Numbered from the stretch's first letter, positions 1 through 8,084 are shown. The stretch: DNA of 35,151 nt from Syntrophomonas zehnderi OL-4 (GCF_000983115.1 NZ_CGIH01000046.1:1-35151), one strand, 5' to 3'. The notes: generated by a model not told the origin, from the sequence alone. A program made the numbers and translations.

Positions 1-230
1 AATTGTATCATTTGTATTCCCTTGAAAAAAGCTTCTCTGGTTTTTCGTGGAACATGCGAGTTTTTTTTCCTGAATAGCTTTCAAGAAGCTGCGCATAATA
101 TACTCAAGAAACGAAAGCGGTTCTTTGCAAAGGATATACCAGGGCATTCATATTAAGCTCCTTGCGGGGATAAAGCTAATTTGATGCTACTCTTACTCCT
201 TTAAAAAACTACCGCGATTGTTTCTACCAA
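1..230. other. Window edge, no gene seen
   Basis: I see no coding frame with a credible start and no recognisable RNA gene here. The stretch is AT-rich with several T runs and lies downstream of the minus-strand gene that ends at 307. Confidence 0.6.
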
Positions 231-322
231 GAATCCGTTGGTCATATTAATTGTTTTCAAACATTAGTTTGCATCGTTGCCGGTCGTGCCGGTTTCCGAT
301 GAACAATTAAGCCAACGGATTC
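231..322. repeat. Large inverted repeat able to fold as a three-way junction
   Basis: Nested complementary arms are visible. GAATCCGTTGG (231-241) pairs with CCAACGGATTC (312-322), and TTAATTGTT (247-255) pairs with AACAATTAA (302-310). Inside lie two side hairpins: CAAAC-ATTA-GTTTG (258-271), and CATCG (272-276) with CGATG (297-301) capped by CCGG/CCGG (280-283, 289-292). The 3' arm overlaps the last codons and stop of the minus-strand gene at 307-768, so the folded form would sit at the end of that transcript. No immediate U run follows on the minus strand, so a plain intrinsic terminator is not clear. Confidence 0.65.
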
Positions 323-768
323 ATTTTTTTGTCATCCCGGCCTAATAACGACCCTTTATAGGCCGGGGCTGTATAAAATAGTATCATCAGCGGCCCCGCC
401 ACAAGTAATAAGTAGTAATAAAAGGGTCTGGCATTAATAATCCAGGTCGGCACTAAACTGATAAAAGGCAAAATTGGAGTTTGCCAGATTTGCATTATAA
501 AAATTAAATAATAGGATAAATTCAGGGATAGATCCCACTCCCAAATTACCGCTAAAACTAATAGAACACTAGGTAATTGCCATAAAAAACCGCTCACTGC
601 CTGCTCCAGAGGACTCAATACATGGTTAACGCGTAAACCCTCTAACCATATAAGGAAAAGATATAGCAGGGCCAATAATAAATCCAGGCCAGGAAAATAC
701 ATGCTGAAGGCAATTGCCGGAATAGCCGACAAATGTATAATATATAGGCGTACGATAGCCTTAAACAT
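307..768 (-). CDS. Small multi-pass membrane protein, unrecognised
   Basis: I do not recognise this 153-residue protein. It is strongly hydrophobic, with about four likely membrane segments (roughly residues 8-40, 58-75, 83-108 and 112-133) and a short charged tail ending in DDKKMNPLA. Its ATG overlaps the stop of the upstream gene as TAATG (766-770), so the two are translationally coupled and probably function together. The partner is a membrane-anchored NlpC/P60-like hydrolase, which suggests a role in anchoring, export or control of that enzyme at the envelope; this is inference from context only. The last codons lie within the large inverted repeat at 231-322. Confidence 0.7.
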   Translation of the reverse strand: MFKAIVRLYIIHLSAIPAIAFSMYFPGLDLLLALLYLFLIWLEGLRVNHVLSPLEQAVSGFLWQLPSVLLVLAVIWEWDLSLNLSYYLIFIMQIWQTPILPFISLVPTWIINARPFYYYLLLVAGPLMILFYTAPAYKGSLLGRDDKKMNPLA

Positions 769-1385
769 TATTCCGTTCCCCTCCTGTAAATTATTGAGAC
801 TGACGGAGCATCCAGAAAACTTTCCGGGGAGATCCAGAGGTCTTGTCTGCTATCTAAATCGATTCCCTGGTCAGCATAGAGCTTCCATATAATTTTGGTG
901 CAGTTCCAATAACGCTGGCCTGCCTTGAAGGCCAGCGGATAAAATAGTTGGCCTTCATATTTTTCTACCTGGCGAACTATTTTTGCTTTCAAGTCTGAGC
1001 CGGCTTTGACCCTTAGCAGACATAGTTCGGTATATTGACTGTAATGATTCACTGACTGGATACACACACCACAGTCCACATACGATTCCAGGACTTTACC
1101 ATCGCCCAGATAAAGCCCCGCGTGAGAATACCTACCATAAGCGCAATTTGGCCATCCGCCTAGCATAATATCACCCGGTTCCAATTTTTCCCAGGGATCA
1201 TCCGGCCATTTGGCACTGCCATATCCTGAACCTATATGCCCTTTTAATAAACTATTGGCATATGTACGAAGCAGCGAATCTTGCCGATTCAAAACATTTA
1301 AGTTATCCAAACCAATCATAGCGATTATTAAAAGGAGAATGCCGGGGAAAAACCATATCCTAAGTTTATTGTCCACAGGAACCAC
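768..1385 (-). CDS. Membrane-anchored permuted NlpC/P60-like cysteine hydrolase (YiiX/YebB type)
   Basis: This 205-residue protein has one N-terminal membrane anchor (about residues 9-26) followed by a compact domain. The order of active-site elements is that of the permuted NlpC/P60 (papain-like) group: GDIMLG at 71-76, a histidine in YSHAG (H88), an acidic residue after the next strand (E100 in VLES), then the cysteine late in the chain (C162 in WNCTKIIW). Members are thought to cleave amide or ester bonds of peptidoglycan or lipids, and the exact substrate cannot be read from sequence. Start: GTG at 1385 is very close to AAGGGG, and an in-frame GTG three codons later has an 11-nt gap, so the start is uncertain. 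It is the first gene of a coupled pair. Confidence 0.75.
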   Translation of the reverse strand: MVPVDNKLRIWFFPGILLLIIAMIGLDNLNVLNRQDSLLRTYANSLLKGHIGSGYGSAKWPDDPWEKLEPGDIMLGGWPNCAYGRYSHAGLYLGDGKVLESYVDCGVCIQSVNHYSQYTELCLLRVKAGSDLKAKIVRQVEKYEGQLFYPLAFKAGQRYWNCTKIIWKLYADQGIDLDSRQDLWISPESFLDAPSVSIIYRRGTE

Positions 1386-1745
1386 ATCCCCTTTTTGGAT
1401 GTACTGTATTATTTTTTATTATCCCTTTTTATGGTCATGTTTACAAAAAATATAGCTCCTACGCGAAAATAAAATAAATATGAAATTGCAACCTAAGTAA
1501 ATAAATTAATATAGTACAATAGAAATATATAATGGAAGAAGTTGCAGAATAATATCAGTTATACTACCTCAGGCTTTAGTTTCCGCTGGGAATTATCAGA
1601 TGCCATAGAACTGCCCTGGCAGCGGAAGCTTACGCGGGGAAAATCAAGTTTCCAATCCGTAAATTACGCATCTATTTGCTAGGCTGGTTGTGTCCCGTGC
1701 TCCAGGCACAAAAAAATTGAAATTTTAATTAGGAAGGGACAAGTC
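1386..1745. other. Intergenic region with promoter and possible structured leader of the deacetylase gene
   Basis: This 360-bp gap between divergent genes holds no credible gene. It has a candidate promoter (1486-1515) and then a leader of more than 200 nt before the ATG at 1746. In the leader, TTCCGCTG (1581-1588) is complementary to CAGCGGAA (1620-1627). TGTCCC near 1692-1697 can pair with GGGACA (1736-1741), which overlaps the Shine-Dalgarno purines of the next gene. I cannot match it to a known riboswitch. Confidence 0.4.
1486..1515 (+). promoter_or_regulatory. Candidate sigma-A promoter for the deacetylase gene
   Basis: TTGCAA (1486-1491) and TATAGT (1510-1515) are separated by 18 bp in an AT-rich stretch upstream of the gene at 1746. 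Confidence 0.4.
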
Positions 1746-2621
1746 ATGAAGAAGCATTTATTATTGCCTATACTTATTATTGCCATAATGCTGGCAGCCG
1801 GCTGTCATAACGAGAAAACCTCTGGGACTAATAACAATAATATTACCGTCAATCCTCCTGCGGAAAACAGGCCGCAACCTGCGGTAAACCCTGCCCCGGC
1901 TCCAACTCCCCCGCCCGCAGACAGCAGCCAGCAAACTACATCAACCGCACCTAAACGCTCCTGGTATTTTATGCGTAACAGCCAGCACGCAGCCCCAGCC
2001 GTCAGCCAGGATATACAGAAGATACTTTCAGATAACCAGGCAAAGTATGTGTTACCCAATAATGACCATAAAATCTATTTGACCTTTGATTGTGGCTACG
2101 AGTTGGGATATACTCCGACTATCCTGGATACCCTGCAAAGCCAGCAGGTTAAGGCCGCTTTTTTTATTACCGGACATTTTATTCAAAGTAAGCCGGAATT
2201 GGTGAAAAGGATGCAATCCGAAGGTCACTTAGTATGCAACCACACCTTTAATCATCCTGATCTGGCTGCAGTAAAGCAGGAAAAGCTGCAGCAAGAAATA
2301 ACTTCTCTGGAAAATCGTTATCAGGAATTAACCGGCGTTCCTATGGATAAGTATTTAAGACCTCCCATGGGTAACTATTCAGCAGACAGCCTGAAGTGGA
2401 CTCAGGAACTTGGGTACACCACCATTTTTTGGAGCATGGCCTGGAAGGATTGGGATCCTCGGCAACAACCCGGGGCTGACTTTGTCTATCGCCACGTCAT
2501 CGATAACATACATCCTGGAGCAATTATTCTAATGCATAACGTCTCCAGCAGCGACACGGAGGCCCTAGCCAGGATCATCACCGATCTTAAATCCCAGGGC
2601 TATGTATTCAGCCAGTTTTAA
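1746..2621 (+). CDS. pdaA: Lipoprotein polysaccharide deacetylase, PdaA-like
   Basis: This 291-residue protein starts with a lipoprotein signal (lipobox LAAGC, Cys20), then an Asn/Pro/Ala/Gln-rich linker to about residue 70, then a NodB-type deacetylase domain (CE4). Motifs in order: TFDCGYE (113-119, Asp115 as base), the metal histidines in NHTFNH (H166, H170), RPPMGNY (205-211) and HPGAIILMH (256-264). The TFDxGYExGYT form and the IFWSMAWKDW stretch resemble Bacillus PdaA, which removes N-acetyl from muramic acid on the way to the spore-cortex delta-lactam. That role is inferred. PdaA usually has Asn where this has Cys116. The ATG follows AGGAAGGGA. The gene appears monocistronic. Confidence 0.88.
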   Translation: MKKHLLLPILIIAIMLAAGCHNEKTSGTNNNNITVNPPAENRPQPAVNPAPAPTPPPADSSQQTTSTAPKRSWYFMRNSQHAAPAVSQDIQKILSDNQAKYVLPNNDHKIYLTFDCGYELGYTPTILDTLQSQQVKAAFFITGHFIQSKPELVKRMQSEGHLVCNHTFNHPDLAAVKQEKLQQEITSLENRYQELTGVPMDKYLRPPMGNYSADSLKWTQELGYTTIFWSMAWKDWDPRQQPGADFVYRHVIDNIHPGAIILMHNVSSSDTEALARIITDLKSQGYVFSQF

Positions 2622-2676
2622 TATTTATCTGCATTGACTGCTGGTGCTTCTTGGCACTCAGCCTGCCTTGAACCGG

Positions 2677-2709
2677 TAAGCGGCAATTGTCCGGCTTAAG
2701 TGTCGTTTT
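2677..2709 (+). terminator. Weak candidate terminator after the deacetylase gene
   Basis: TAAGCGG and CCGGCTTA (2677-2698) form an imperfect stem around CAATTGT, followed a few bases later by a run of five T (2706-2710). Another imperfect hairpin lies at 2639-2661. Confidence 0.35.
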
Positions 2710-2735
2710 TAAAGTAGCTATGTAAATACTATAAT
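2708..2735 (+). promoter_or_regulatory. Candidate promoter of the four-gene operon
   Basis: A perfect -10 hexamer TATAAT lies at 2730-2735, with only a poor -35 (TTTAAA, 2708-2713, 16-bp spacer). It is 44 bp upstream of the proposed start of the first operon gene. Confidence 0.4.
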
Positions 2736-2778
2736 TCTGTGTTATTTATGTTATTCCTACCCACGGAGGTGAAGTGTC

Positions 2779-3468
2779 ATAAGGTATATATTACGCAAAG
2801 TACAGCAAAAGAAAGAGCTTACTGAGGCAGAATTTGCTCACCTTATGGCCTATGCACAAGGATTACGCGTAAATGACGCTGCATCTTATTCACTCTTTTA
2901 TAAATTATACGCCGACCTGCTCTTTAAGGATTATAATGCTTTATTACCGCAATTTTGTTATGGCCGGGATGATTTTTATGATTTCCTTCTGCAAAATCCC
3001 CAACTGGTCAAAGACCTCTCTGAGGATGGTTTGCCAATCGAAATATTTCCAGACTATCTGCGTGATTATCTTTATTCTACGTATGGCGAAGTCGTATATC
3101 TGCCCCATATTAACTCCTGGTCAAACTTCTTTGCCGGGGATAATAATGATCTGGATTTACCGACTCCCCGTGAGAAGGATCCGGTTTACAAATATGAAGA
3201 AGCCAACCCTTACAAAGAACCGGGTTTGAAGCAGCACTTTGAAAGAATTGGCCGTTATAGTTTCGTCAGCCGTATTCAGAGTTATCGTTATCTGCGGGGC
3301 AGCAAATCCAATGTTGATAAGATTGAAGTGCTGACCCCGGATTGTCTGGGAGGTATTTTTACTAATAAGGAGAAATCAATCTATTATTACATCTTTCTGA
3401 CTGAAGCAAACTATCCCAAAGCCAAAAATGCCTGCCGGATATTAAATGCCAGTATATATGGCAAATAA
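2779..3468 (+). CDS. Unrecognised protein, first gene of the 2.8-7.8 kb operon; probable ATA start
   Basis: I do not recognise this protein. From the first ATG (2845) it has 207 residues, but no Shine-Dalgarno site precedes that codon. A perfect GGAGGT (2765-2770) sits 8 nt before an in-frame ATA at 2779. The frame from there is open and gives 22 more charged residues (ending KELTEAEFAHL before the ATG), which reads like a natural N-terminus, for 229 residues in all. The protein is soluble and rich in Tyr and Asp, with no signal peptide, membrane segment or obvious catalytic motif. It is followed after 17 nt by the next gene, so it is part of a tight operon whose last member looks Hsp70-like; it may be a partner or substrate of that system (inference). 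Confidence 0.65.
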   Translation: MRYILRKVQQKKELTEAEFAHLMAYAQGLRVNDAASYSLFYKLYADLLFKDYNALLPQFCYGRDDFYDFLLQNPQLVKDLSEDGLPIEIFPDYLRDYLYSTYGEVVYLPHINSWSNFFAGDNNDLDLPTPREKDPVYKYEEANPYKEPGLKQHFERIGRYSFVSRIQSYRYLRGSKSNVDKIEVLTPDCLGGIFTNKEKSIYYYIFLTEANYPKAKNACRILNASIYGK

Positions 3469-3485
3469 CGATGGGAGAATACCCG

Positions 3486-4958
3486 ATGCAAACTATCTTG
3501 GAGAAGTTAAAAGCCTTACCCCAGGAAAACCTGTTCCTGTACTGGCAAAAAGAACTGGAATTAAAAAAAGAGTTGCGTCAACACCTCTGTGAATACAGGC
3601 AGGTACAGATTGAAGATGGGGTTCAGTATAATTTTCTGAAACATAGTCTGGCATATACCGGGTGTAAGCAAACTTTTTTCAGCATCGTTTTCCTGAACAT
3701 GAACAGTTTGCAGGTACAATCCGCCCTGCTGGCCGAATCCCAGGGGCTGGTAGAGGATTTTTGGCATTCTCTGCCCGGGCTGATTAAACAGGAGAAACCA
3801 GCACCCAGCCATTTGCAGTTTCTAATTAACATTTTCCGGGAAGATTTTATACCTGACTATACGGATGTTTTGCAGACCCTTGAATTGGAAGATTGTGAAT
3901 ACCTGTTGGCAAGAACCGCCAATAAATCATTGCGAAAGCTATTAAAAGACCGTCAAACCGAGCTCTTAACGTTGTCTCATCAGGACGCAAACTATGGTTT
4001 AAATAACTTACCAGATAGAAATTCGCCATATCCGGGACTGTATGGTGACAAGATCGTTACCATCAAACAGGCCCTGGCCAATATTCAAACCTGCTCCCCC
4101 CAAAATAACGTAAACCCAAATGAAACTGAACGCAGCGAAACTTTAATCGAAACTGCCCAGCTTTTGTTTTCGGCCGGATTATTAGGAGACTCCTTGGCGC
4201 TGCTTAGGGCAATTTATGAAAAGGAGCAGACCCGGAAATATATAGAACCTCAGAACCGTGTTTTAATAACCAGAAATTTAAGCCGGGTACTGCATAAAAC
4301 CTTGTCCATGTATGCACTGCTGGCCTATCCTGTGGAAGCATTCCGTAAAGCAGGCAATATCTATCAGGTATTTTTCCCGGGCCTTATTCCCGATAAAAAA
4401 ACGCTCTTATTTTTGGAACTATATCAGAACTTAATTGCCCATCACTCAGGAAATCTTCAATATACCCTGCTTGAACTTGCAGATACTTGCCGTAATTTTA
4501 ATCAGGCGGATGATGATATCGATATTATGCTAAAAATGATGCTGCAGCCGTTTGAAGTATCATCGGAAGAACTAACCCGTCTGCTTAACAATATGCAGCT
4601 GCAATTAAGTCCGCACGAAGCCTATGTTACCATGGAAATATTGCGTTACCTGGAGAAGAATCAGCTGCTGGACTTTTCACGGGAAAACTATACCCTTATC
4701 TTAAACAACTATATGCAATTATTTGCTTGGATTCCCAGTCCGCTTTTTTTAAACCGAGAGATTATTAACCAAATGACACCGGGGATCGATGAACAGAACA
4801 GACAAGAAGCAAATAGGATATGGCAAACCAGGAACAGCTATTCTCCGGCAGGGCTTTATAATCTCAATGGTACCAACCCGGCCGCCTCCCTGAGCGGAAA
4901 AGATAATTGCCATTATGGGCATCCGTTGGATCTACGCTTATTTTTGGGGGTGTTTTAA
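3486..4958 (+). CDS. Unrecognised alpha-helical, repeat-like protein
   Basis: I do not recognise this 490-residue protein. It is predicted to be almost all helix, without signal peptide or membrane segment. The middle (about residues 220-400) has successive helix pairs with small residues at regular spacing, such as AQLLFSAGLLGDSLALL, as in TPR-like alpha-solenoids. Start: the longest frame begins at 3471 without a Shine-Dalgarno site, while ATG 3486 follows GGGAGA by 7 nt and is preferred. The stop is directly followed by the start of the next gene with no gap, so translation is coupled. A scaffold or adaptor role for the operon's chaperone-like protein is only a guess. Confidence 0.65.
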   Translation: MQTILEKLKALPQENLFLYWQKELELKKELRQHLCEYRQVQIEDGVQYNFLKHSLAYTGCKQTFFSIVFLNMNSLQVQSALLAESQGLVEDFWHSLPGLIKQEKPAPSHLQFLINIFREDFIPDYTDVLQTLELEDCEYLLARTANKSLRKLLKDRQTELLTLSHQDANYGLNNLPDRNSPYPGLYGDKIVTIKQALANIQTCSPQNNVNPNETERSETLIETAQLLFSAGLLGDSLALLRAIYEKEQTRKYIEPQNRVLITRNLSRVLHKTLSMYALLAYPVEAFRKAGNIYQVFFPGLIPDKKTLLFLELYQNLIAHHSGNLQYTLLELADTCRNFNQADDDIDIMLKMMLQPFEVSSEELTRLLNNMQLQLSPHEAYVTMEILRYLEKNQLLDFSRENYTLILNNYMQLFAWIPSPLFLNREIINQMTPGIDEQNRQEANRIWQTRNSYSPAGLYNLNGTNPAASLSGKDNCHYGHPLDLRLFLGVF

Positions 4959-6554
4959 TTGGTATTTCCAGAACCGGATGTGCGGGTATATTACAATGAA
5001 TTATATTCCTTGCTAAACCTAATAAAAGAAGAAATACAGTCTCAAAGTCATAAATACGAGGTATCCGGTCTGGAACCGGATGCCTTGGAAGCTTATCTTT
5101 TAGACATAAATACGTATTACTACCAGAGTTTTCACGATCGTATCTTCCCCCTATACAAGTCCCAGCTGGAAAATGAAATTAAGGCCCTGTACCGAATTGG
5201 CCGCGAGGAAGCCCGATTAAAAGAGGATATAATTCTAAACCTTAAGCGGGTCGCTATAATATATAACCGTATCAAAAGCGGCAGTAAACTGCTTAAATCC
5301 AATCGGGAATCTATCAATGAACTGCTGCTTGCTTCCAAGCGCGGGCGGGATCAACGTACCGTGGAACTACTGTATGCCTTAAAAGATCTGCAGCTTAATC
5401 TGCTTGGCTTTGCAAACCTCTTGGACGGCTGCCTGCACCATCTAAACGACCGGCAGTTGTTAAATAGCCTTAACGAATATCCCTTTCAGGCAGCCTGGCA
5501 TAGCCTGTTACGCATCTGGGAACCGGATAATAACCGTTTTGTCAGGGACTATAAGCGTTTCTTGATCAATCTGGAGCTGATAATAAGACTGCTGGTCAAC
5601 CTGCAGCAAAACGACGACCCCTGCCTGGCGGCCAACAGTAACATCCTTAAGGAACTGGAAAAACTGCAGGCCGGTCTGGCCAACAAAAAAACTTCGACAG
5701 GTCTTATGAATTGGTATAAACAGCATCTTCACAACCAACTGAACCTCTATTTTAAACTGTTAAACGTTTACGCAGAAAAAAACGACCGCAAAAACACCCT
5801 GCAAACCTGTAAAATGTGCGAAAACTGGCTGCAATCACTGCTTTATATTTTAGAAAAATCGATTCCCGATTCAGGAAACTGCAAACAGGTTATATTTGAC
5901 CTGCCCGAGCTAATAGAGGTGCAGGCCGAACCAGCAATTAAACAATTACGCGATCTGTCCAGCCATACGGCTCAGTCTTTACAGGATCTGATCAAAAACC
6001 TGAGTGAATCTGCACAACCTAGCTTTGAGAATTTCTATACCTCAGCATCCCTTACTTTAGCAAAGGCACAGCCCGGCTTTAAAGAAGTATTAGAATCAGG
6101 CCACATACCTCCGGGAACCTTTTTAGCAGCGGAACTAATTCGTTTGTACAAACAACTCTCATTATTTGAGGAACAGTTAGATTTTCTGCAGGCCAAAGAA
6201 GAGCATGCGGTCAGGCTAAAGCAGCAATACGAAATTATGCTGGAAAATATGGATTCCTATCTGCAGCTTTTGCAGGATATTAAAAATGAATTGGCTCGTA
6301 CCCTGGCACCTCGCAACATAAAACGTAATTTTAAAGATATGGATGTACGGGTTGAACATATTCCTATTAATCAGGGTGAACTATTCCCGGCTCGTTATAT
6401 CCACCTTTTGGATAGCTCGAAAATTATGGGAAATGAATCTCTTGAGCAGGATTATATTATTAGCGAAGAAGATGGCGACATATTTATATTTAAACTGGAT
6501 GAACTCTATGAGGAGCTTATCCCGCACCTACTTGTCACCCGGAAAGGATCATAA
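4959..6554 (+). CDS. Coiled-coil protein with a possible GrpE-like C-terminus
   Basis: This 531-residue soluble protein starts at a TTG (4959) placed immediately after the upstream stop and behind a GGGGGTG ribosome site at 4945-4951. It is strongly helical and charged. About residues 388-450 form a likely long coiled coil (LFEEQLDFLQAKEE, KNELARTLAP), followed by a small beta-rich tail (about 460-531) that includes VEHIPINQGELFPARYIHLL and an acidic patch SEEDGDIFIF. A long helix followed by a small beta domain is the layout of GrpE, the nucleotide exchange factor of Hsp70, and the next gene looks Hsp70-like. The resemblance is structural and contextual only, and the large N-terminal part is not part of GrpE. 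I do not otherwise recognise it. Confidence 0.6.
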   Translation: MVFPEPDVRVYYNELYSLLNLIKEEIQSQSHKYEVSGLEPDALEAYLLDINTYYYQSFHDRIFPLYKSQLENEIKALYRIGREEARLKEDIILNLKRVAIIYNRIKSGSKLLKSNRESINELLLASKRGRDQRTVELLYALKDLQLNLLGFANLLDGCLHHLNDRQLLNSLNEYPFQAAWHSLLRIWEPDNNRFVRDYKRFLINLELIIRLLVNLQQNDDPCLAANSNILKELEKLQAGLANKKTSTGLMNWYKQHLHNQLNLYFKLLNVYAEKNDRKNTLQTCKMCENWLQSLLYILEKSIPDSGNCKQVIFDLPELIEVQAEPAIKQLRDLSSHTAQSLQDLIKNLSESAQPSFENFYTSASLTLAKAQPGFKEVLESGHIPPGTFLAAELIRLYKQLSLFEEQLDFLQAKEEHAVRLKQQYEIMLENMDSYLQLLQDIKNELARTLAPRNIKRNFKDMDVRVEHIPINQGELFPARYIHLLDSSKIMGNESLEQDYIISEEDGDIFIFKLDELYEELIPHLLVTRKGS

Positions 6555-6559
6555 ACCGT

Positions 6560-7765
6560 ATGCACAAGTTTTTGGATCTGGGTTTAACTCAAAACCCGAA
6601 GGGCAAATCGCCATATATGTTGGCAAATCATCTTTATACTGCCGATATGATCAGGGATTACTGGCAGAATCTATTTCAAAAATTGGACTTAACCAAGGGT
6701 GACTATAACAATATCAGCCTAGCCACCCCCTTTTGCTATGATTGCTTTACCAGGTCAACCATAATAGATATACTTCTCCATCAATACGGCATTGCGCAAT
6801 GTAATATTATTCCCCGGTCACTGTCTCTGGTCATGGGCTATCTGGCACTTAACCCCCAGTTTGAAATACCAGGAGATCTGCTCTTGGTAAGCGGAAATAA
6901 TAAACAACTGGACTACTCCTTTATATCCATGAATGAATCGTTTGCTACCCTGGAATTTCAGGGCTGGGGTAGCATTAAAGACTTGCAGGATACCGCCAAA
7001 CGACTGGGTCTATACTCCAACCACGGATGGGGTTTTAACCATATTTTATACGAAAATAATTTAAGGAATGACGGCCAATTTCTGTCTGAGTTTCAATCAT
7101 GCCCGGGGCTGCAACCCCTTAGTCCCCAAGATATCTCCGACATGGTTTTAAAAGGTTTGCGTTATAGCGGGCCGGATTTTGGACCGCTAAGACCCCGAAA
7201 TCTGCGCATTGTATACCCCTATGATTTTTACCTGCAGAAATTTGATCCCTTAATAAACCGCCCGGTGCTGACAAAAATACCTTTTGATACCGCTAATCTG
7301 GAACTTGATCTAAACGGTTCCTATAAAATAGCTCGCCTAGCTAATCACGATCTTCATCCTGAACCAGATTTTCACAATGTGTCACTAGCCATCTATGAAA
7401 AATACCGATATGCACCCCGGCCCGAAAACTTTAACTGGCCTGCAGCCATGGTTTTTCAGGCGTTGCCAGGAAATCTTCCGCTCATATCCGAATTATGGCT
7501 AAACATGTTAACCGCTAGGATTACCCTGCGTTCTCCTGCAGACACCGCCATTTTTAATAGTTTTGAGACAGTCGAATTTTTAAATGGCTGGCAGAACAGC
7601 CCGCAGTATCTTTATAGGCTGCTCAAAAACAGCCCTAATCAAGAACTAAAAGAAAATATCCAGCATTTTATTTCCTCTCCTTCAGATCCGGACAACCTGG
7701 ACAAATGTCTGGATGCCATCCAACTAAAGCTCTACACGCTTTTACAATTATGGTCAAACGGATAA
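6560..7765 (+). CDS. Divergent Hsp70/actin-fold-like protein, nucleotide loops degenerate
   Basis: The 401-residue protein shows, in order, features that resemble a shortened Hsp70. FLDLGLT (4-10) recalls the phosphate-1 loop (DLGTT). SLATPFCYDCFTRSTI (53-68) matches the 'TVPAxFxxxQR' strand-helix. NIIPRSLSLVMGYLA (82-96) matches the 'IIxEPxAAALAY' helix. LLLVSGNNKQLDYSFI (107-122) stands where DLGGGTFD should be, with the Asp and two Gly lost. KGLRYSG (198-204) and KIPFDT (239-244) recall the end of the ATPase domain and the start of the substrate-binding beta domain. Family membership is my inference, and ATP hydrolysis looks doubtful. The ATG follows AAGGAT, 5 nt after the upstream stop. 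It is the last gene of the operon. Confidence 0.55.
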   Translation: MHKFLDLGLTQNPKGKSPYMLANHLYTADMIRDYWQNLFQKLDLTKGDYNNISLATPFCYDCFTRSTIIDILLHQYGIAQCNIIPRSLSLVMGYLALNPQFEIPGDLLLVSGNNKQLDYSFISMNESFATLEFQGWGSIKDLQDTAKRLGLYSNHGWGFNHILYENNLRNDGQFLSEFQSCPGLQPLSPQDISDMVLKGLRYSGPDFGPLRPRNLRIVYPYDFYLQKFDPLINRPVLTKIPFDTANLELDLNGSYKIARLANHDLHPEPDFHNVSLAIYEKYRYAPRPENFNWPAAMVFQALPGNLPLISELWLNMLTARITLRSPADTAIFNSFETVEFLNGWQNSPQYLYRLLKNSPNQELKENIQHFISSPSDPDNLDKCLDAIQLKLYTLLQLWSNG

Positions 7766-8084
7766 ATACCCTTTTCTGAGTGGAAATTACTGATAGGGAT
7801 CAATGTTCTTGCCGTTCCTGCTTGAGTAGTGATTATATGACAGCTCAAAATATTATTACATCTAAATATTTCTGTCGATGGTTGCAGGAAACAACTTTAA
7901 TTTGTCAAATTTATTATAGTAATAATATTTTAATTGCTATATGGCAAACCGTTATAAATATACAGGGGGGAGGGAGCAAATATAAGGCTTGCCATAAACC
8001 GCTTACTTCTAGAACTAGCCTGCACCACAAATAAAGGCAGTTTAACAGCGTAATAATTGATATACAATAACGGAGGTGATAGGA
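7766..8084. other. Intergenic region before the CoA-transferase gene
   Basis: No gene is credible in this 319-bp gap. A short frame (7780-8034) lacks a ribosome site and has unlikely composition. The AT-rich stretch around 7890-7930 could hold a promoter (TTGTCA with TAATAT at a short 15-bp spacing), but this is weak. No terminator hairpin with a U run is clear for the upstream operon. Confidence 0.4.

Noticed and set aside
7780-8034. 84-codon plus-strand frame before the CoA-transferase gene
   Set aside because: It has no ribosome site and an odd, Cys- and Ile-rich composition unlike the neighbours. The region is better read as a promoter and leader.
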